Source: Porphyrobacter sp. SLTP (lineage in GTDB: Bacteria > Pseudomonadota > Alphaproteobacteria > Sphingomonadales > Sphingomonadaceae). Taken from it: a stretch of 64,000 nucleotides of DNA. Position numbers and translations under genes: made by a program. Of the stretch, positions 61,094 to 64,000 are shown piece by piece; the stretch's first letter is position 1; each line of letters starts with the position of its first letter. The DNA lies in the NCBI RefSeq assembly GCF_009905735.1, contig NZ_JAAALE010000008.1, forward strand, positions 62,001 to 126,000, read 5' to 3'. Under the pieces are notes generated by a model. The model saw nothing but the letters and a program-made list of their open reading frames with translations, was not told the origin of the DNA and did no database searches.

Positions 61094-61417
61094 ATGAAAC
61101 CCCTTGCGAAAACACTCACACATGCCCTTGCGGCGCTTGGCCTTGCCGGCGCGGCGATCAGCCCGGCGATGGCCGCCGAGATGCAGAAGACGACCATCCG
61201 GGTCACAACCACAGACATCGATCTCGGCACGGCGAACGGTCAGAAGACCCTCGACAAGCGCGTCGAGAAAGCCGTGCGCCAGGTGTGCCGCACCACCAGC
61301 CTGACCACCGGTTCGCGCGTGATGAGCCGAGACGCCCTCGCCTGCCTCGCCAAGGCGCGCAGCGATGCCAAGCAACAGGTCGCCGCGCTTATTTTGGAAC
61401 AGCAGCGCGGCGGCTAA
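61094..61417 (+). CDS. UrcA-family secreted protein
   Basis: The 107-residue product has a signal peptide (LTHALAALGLAGAAISPAMA) and the UrcA pattern VRVTTTDIDLGTANGQKTLD-like (here RVTTTDIDLGTANGQKTLDK), with two Cys (VRQVCRTT and ALACLAKA) likely forming a disulfide. UrcA proteins are small exported proteins of sphingomonads with unknown function. The ATG has GGAGGAGAT upstream. A strong terminator lies 56 bp after the stop, so it is monocistronic. Confidence 0.92.
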   Translation: MKPLAKTLTHALAALGLAGAAISPAMAAEMQKTTIRVTTTDIDLGTANGQKTLDKRVEKAVRQVCRTTSLTTGSRVMSRDALACLAKARSDAKQQVAALILEQQRGG

Positions 61418-61474
61418 CCGCAGCTGCAATCCTGCGCCAACCGACGCCCCGCAGGCTGGATGGCGCAGTCGATA

Positions 61475-61517
61475 CGGCCCGAACCCTTCCAGTCCCTGGG
61501 GTTCGGGCCGTTTTTTT
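61475..61517 (+). terminator. Intrinsic terminator after the UrcA gene
   Basis: CGGCCCGAACCC pairs with GGGTTCGGGCCG and seven Ts follow. Confidence 0.94.
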
Positions 61518-61563
61518 GTTTTCCGGCACTATTGGTGGGGCGGGCGTCAGCGCAGACCGCGAA

Positions 61564-62319
61564 TCAACGACCCGCCATCGCCTTGACGCGCGCGAGGTAA
61601 GTGCGCCCGATGCGCAGCGCCTCGCCGTTGACCAGTTCCGCCGACCACACGCCTAGGCCATCGTGACGCAGTCCGCGAATATGGTCGCGGCGCAGGATGG
61701 TGGAGCGGTGGATGCGGATGAACTGTTCGGGATCGAGCCGTTCTTCCAGCCCGGCGATGGTCTGGAGCAGCAGGTAGGACCGCCCAGCTTCCGGCCCGCC
61801 CACGTGCAAGCGGACATAGTCCCGCTCGGCATCGATCTGGTGGACTTCGCTCACTGCGATGCGCAGCAGCTCAGACCGGTGCGGCACCCACAATTCGTCG
61901 AGATAGCGGCTCGCCTTCTGGCGGCGCTGGCCACGGCGGGCGACGGCACGCTCGATCGCGCGTTCCAGCCGGTCAGCCGAGACGGGCTTCAGCACGTAAT
62001 CGACCGCCTCCAGATCGAACGCCTCGACCGCGAAGTGATCATGCGCGGTGACGAAGATCACCACCGGCGATTGCGGCTGATTGGCGAAATGGCGCGCAAC
62101 GCCAAGCCCGTCCAATTCGGGCATGGTCATGTCGAGCAGCACGAGATCAGGTTCAAGCTTCTCGGCCAAGCGCAGCGCGGCGGCGCCGTCGCTCGCAGTG
62201 CCGACCACGCGGACGGCAGGGATTTCGGCGCAGATGACCTGCACCCGCTCAACCGCGAGGGGTTCGTCGTCGACGATCAGGGTGCGCAGCGCAGTGGTTT
62301 CCGTGTCGGTCTCAGGCAT
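61564..62319 (-). CDS. LytTR-family response regulator
   Basis: The 251-residue product has a receiver domain (about 12-130; phospho-acceptor Asp in LVLLDMTMPELDG, Lys in VDYVLKPVSADRL) and a LytTR DNA-binding domain (about 150-250: HQIDAERDYVRLHVG, EQFIRIHRSTILRRDHIRG). It acts with the sensor kinase whose gene overlaps its start by 8 bp. The regulon is unknown. Confidence 0.95.
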   Translation of the reverse strand: MPETDTETTALRTLIVDDEPLAVERVQVICAEIPAVRVVGTASDGAAALRLAEKLEPDLVLLDMTMPELDGLGVARHFANQPQSPVVIFVTAHDHFAVEAFDLEAVDYVLKPVSADRLERAIERAVARRGQRRQKASRYLDELWVPHRSELLRIAVSEVHQIDAERDYVRLHVGGPEAGRSYLLLQTIAGLEERLDPEQFIRIHRSTILRRDHIRGLRHDGLGVWSAELVNGEALRIGRTYLARVKAMAGR

Positions 62320-63568
62320 AGCGGGCTGTCATTCTGGTCAAGGGGATGCGGATTTCGGTGCGGTAGCCGCCCGGCACGGGGGCGGAGGAAAAGCCGATGT
62401 CGGGGCCGAAACGGGCCTCCAGCCGGTCACGCACATTGGCAAGGCCAATGCCGAAGCCGTGCGGTGTCCCTTGCGGCACGCCGGGGCCATCATCGCTGAC
62501 GGTGATCACCAGCCGGTCAAACTCCTCGCGCGCGGCGAGCGTGATCGTCACCGGGCGCGACACCGGCGAGACGGCGTATTTGACCGAGTTTTCAACCAGC
62601 GGTTGCAGGATCATCCCCGGCACCCGCGCTTCCTCAAGCTCCTGCGGGAGATCGAACACGCACACCAACCGGGTCGGGAAGCGCACCGCCTCGATATCGA
62701 GGTAGAGCTTTTGCAGATCGAATTCGTCGCGCAGGGCAACATCGGCGGTCGGTTCAGTGGCGAGGCTGTGGCGGTAGAAGCGGCTGATCGTCTGGATCAT
62801 CCGCTCGGCCCGGTCGGCCTTGCCGGTCATCACCAGCGCGGACAGCGAATTCAGCGTGTTGAACAGGAAATGCGGGTTCACCTGATAGCGCAAGGACAGC
62901 AATTCAGCGGCCTTGGCGGCAGAGCGGAACTTGTTCTCACGCTGCTGCGCCGCGCGCGCCTGGACGCCGGCGAGCAAGGCAAAATAGGTCGAAGCCCAGG
63001 CGAGGAGGAGGAAATACCGCCCCAGCGCGACGTCGAGCAGCTTGCGCCAGAAATCCGCATAGGTTTCCGCTTCCTCGATCAGCACGCTCTGCGAATCGGC
63101 GGACTGATCATCGGTTCCGCCCGCAGCAGGATCGGCGCGGCGCACCGGCACGTCGATCAGCAGATTGCCGGATTCGTCGCGGCGCAGATTGAGGTTGTAC
63201 CGCTCGGCATAGGCCTGCCGCTGGGCGAACTCCATGTCCTTGAAGACGACGTAATTGACCTGCCCGATCGCCAGGGCCACCGGCATCGCCAATACAATCG
63301 CGCCCGAAATCTTGAGCCACAAGGGCCGGTTATCGAACAGGCGCAGCAGCAGCCACAGCACCAGCGTCAGCAGCACGCCGACGCCCGTGACCAGCAGCCG
63401 CCGCCAGCCGAGTTCAAACTGGAGTCCGAAATCCATCACCAGCGCGCGGACTGTGGTGAGCGCGAAGTAGGTCGCCCATAGCACCACCATCGAAAACAGC
63501 ACCGTGCGGAAAGACACGGTGGGGGCGGGTGGATCAAGAGCGGCGTCGCTGGTCGGGTTCGTTGCCAT
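62312..63568 (-). CDS. LytS/AlgZ-type sensor histidine kinase
   Basis: The 418-residue product has four hydrophobic segments (about 20-120 and 180-215) and a His_kinase domain with phospho-His in LRYQVNPHFLFNTLNSLSAL (PHFLFN), then an HATPase_c domain with ILQPLVENSVKYAV (N box) and DDGPGVPQGTPHGFGIGLAN (G boxes). An acidic extracytoplasmic loop of about 60 residues (RRADPAAGGTDDQSADSQSV) could be the sensor part. It pairs with the LytTR regulator. The stimulus is unknown. Confidence 0.94.
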   Translation of the reverse strand: MATNPTSDAALDPPAPTVSFRTVLFSMVVLWATYFALTTVRALVMDFGLQFELGWRRLLVTGVGVLLTLVLWLLLRLFDNRPLWLKISGAIVLAMPVALAIGQVNYVVFKDMEFAQRQAYAERYNLNLRRDESGNLLIDVPVRRADPAAGGTDDQSADSQSVLIEEAETYADFWRKLLDVALGRYFLLLAWASTYFALLAGVQARAAQQRENKFRSAAKAAELLSLRYQVNPHFLFNTLNSLSALVMTGKADRAERMIQTISRFYRHSLATEPTADVALRDEFDLQKLYLDIEAVRFPTRLVCVFDLPQELEEARVPGMILQPLVENSVKYAVSPVSRPVTITLAAREEFDRLVITVSDDGPGVPQGTPHGFGIGLANVRDRLEARFGPDIGFSSAPVPGGYRTEIRIPLTRMTARYA

Positions 63569-63589
63569 TGTGACGGCCAGCGATAACGC

Positions 63590-63637
63590 CCCCGCCCGCT
63601 CAGCGCCACTGGCAGTGGCGCTTATTGTCGGGCGGGG
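63590..63637. promoter_or_regulatory. Nested inverted repeat between fumC and the sensor kinase
   Basis: CCCCGCCCG (63590-63598) pairs with CGGGCGGGG (63629-63637), and inside it GCGCCACT pairs with AGTGGCGC around GGC. It lies just upstream of the sensor kinase start and downstream of fumC. It could end fumC transcription or sit in the kinase's 5' region. Confidence 0.45.
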
Positions 63638-63706
63638 TCAGGTCTTGGTCGAATTATGAACGGCTGTTCAGACACGCCGAACGACTTGCGACGCGCCAGC
63701 GCGCCG

Positions 63707-64000
63707 TCAGTCGCGCGGCTTGATCATGTCCGCCGGCACCACCCATTGGGCAAATTGCTCTTCGGTGAGCAGCCCCAGCGCCAGCGCCGCCGCCTTCAGC
63801 GTGGTGCCCTCGGCGTGCGCCTTCTTGGCGATCTTGGCGGCGTTGTCGTACCCGATATGCGGGTTCAGGGCCGTCACCAGCATCAGGCTTTCATTGAGCA
63901 GCTGGGTGATGCGATCCATGTTCGCCTCGATCCCGACCACGCAATTGTCGGTGAAGGCGTGGCTGGCATCGCCCAGCAGCTTCATCGATTGCAGCACGTT
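63707..64000 (-). CDS. fumC: Fumarate hydratase class II, C-terminal part (gene runs off window)
   Basis: The C-terminal 97 or so residues of Fum[61 protein letters not shown] and the ending [12 protein letters not shown]. These match the fumarase/aspartase C-terminal domain that helps form the tetramer. Translation continues in frame across the window edge, so the start and active site are outside. Class II fumarase converts fumarate to malate in the TCA cycle. Confidence 0.95.
   Translation of the reverse strand, partial: NVLQSMKLLGDASHAFTDNCVVGIEANMDRITQLLNESLMLVTALNPHIGYDNAAKIAKKAHAEGTTLKAAALALGLLTEEQFAQWVVPADMIKPRD

Noticed and set aside
1..64000. CRISPR arrays, insertion sequences, prophage or restriction-modification genes
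   Set aside because: No regularly spaced repeats, transposase, integrase, capsid or methyltransferase motifs were seen in any translated frame; the repeats found are short intergenic palindromes.

Overview
The window is about 66% G+C chromosomal DNA from an alphaproteobacterium, most likely order Sphingomonadales, family Erythrobacteraceae (Erythrobacter/Porphyrobacter-like). This rests on gene content seen here: an UrcA-family secreted protein, a fused ThiS-ThiG, a large NAD-type glutamate dehydrogenase, a CYP153-type P450, GlnE followed by BCP and a DUF455 ferritin-like protein, and a COX15-type heme A synthase with CutA. No phage, transposase, integrase or CRISPR array is visible, and codon use looks uniform. 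The species assignment is an inference.

Layout. 1-7.9 kb: heparinase II/III-like protein, purH, a small membrane protein, exported MsrA, a Fur/Zur-type regulator, dxs and a membrane PH-like protein. 8-11.5 kb: MlaA-like protein, a crotonase, NnrU, a hotdog thioesterase and a divergent HxlR regulator. 11.5-17 kb: a minus-strand cluster (POT peptide transporter, two amidohydrolases, FKBP) facing a GntR regulator. 17-21 kb: ihfB, a CPA2 antiporter, tRNA-Leu(UAA), a double-PilZ protein and exported MsrB. 21-34.9 kb: CYP153 P450, an ABC-2 exporter pair, queG, a ferredoxin-reductase-type flavoprotein, the 1568-residue glutamate dehydrogenase, and LLM, TPR and esterase genes. 35-42.7 kb: PhoD phosphatase, a three-gene membrane/XRE cassette, thrS with an unusual leader, a TSUP permease, DUF1223 and agmatine deiminase. 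42.8-53.1 kb: glnE-bcp-DUF455, an M23 peptidase, an acyl-CoA synthetase/P450 pair, galU and murA. 53.2-64 kb: RHH protein, thiSG, MerC-like protein, ctaA-cutA, rplM-rpsI, a phosphoesterase/lipid kinase pair, UrcA, a LytTR/LytS two-component pair and the 3' end of fumC.

Most of this is core metabolism and housekeeping. The most notable signal is non-coding. About 130-205 bases ahead of thrS lies a 24-codon ORF in which 9 of 11 consecutive codons encode threonine. It is followed by mutually exclusive GC-rich stems, the layout expected of a leader-peptide attenuator that senses charged tRNA-Thr. A plausible -10 box sits 7 nt before its ATG, so the leader peptide may be translated from a leaderless transcript.

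Other points of interest: an amidohydrolase paralogue that has lost its metal-ligand positions and is translationally coupled to an intact copy; a strong 15-bp hairpin just ahead of that pair's ribosome binding site; palindromic operator candidates at CYP153, GntR/POT, HxlR and MerC; a stem covering the dxs ribosome binding site; and six different families of intergenic palindromic or repeated elements.
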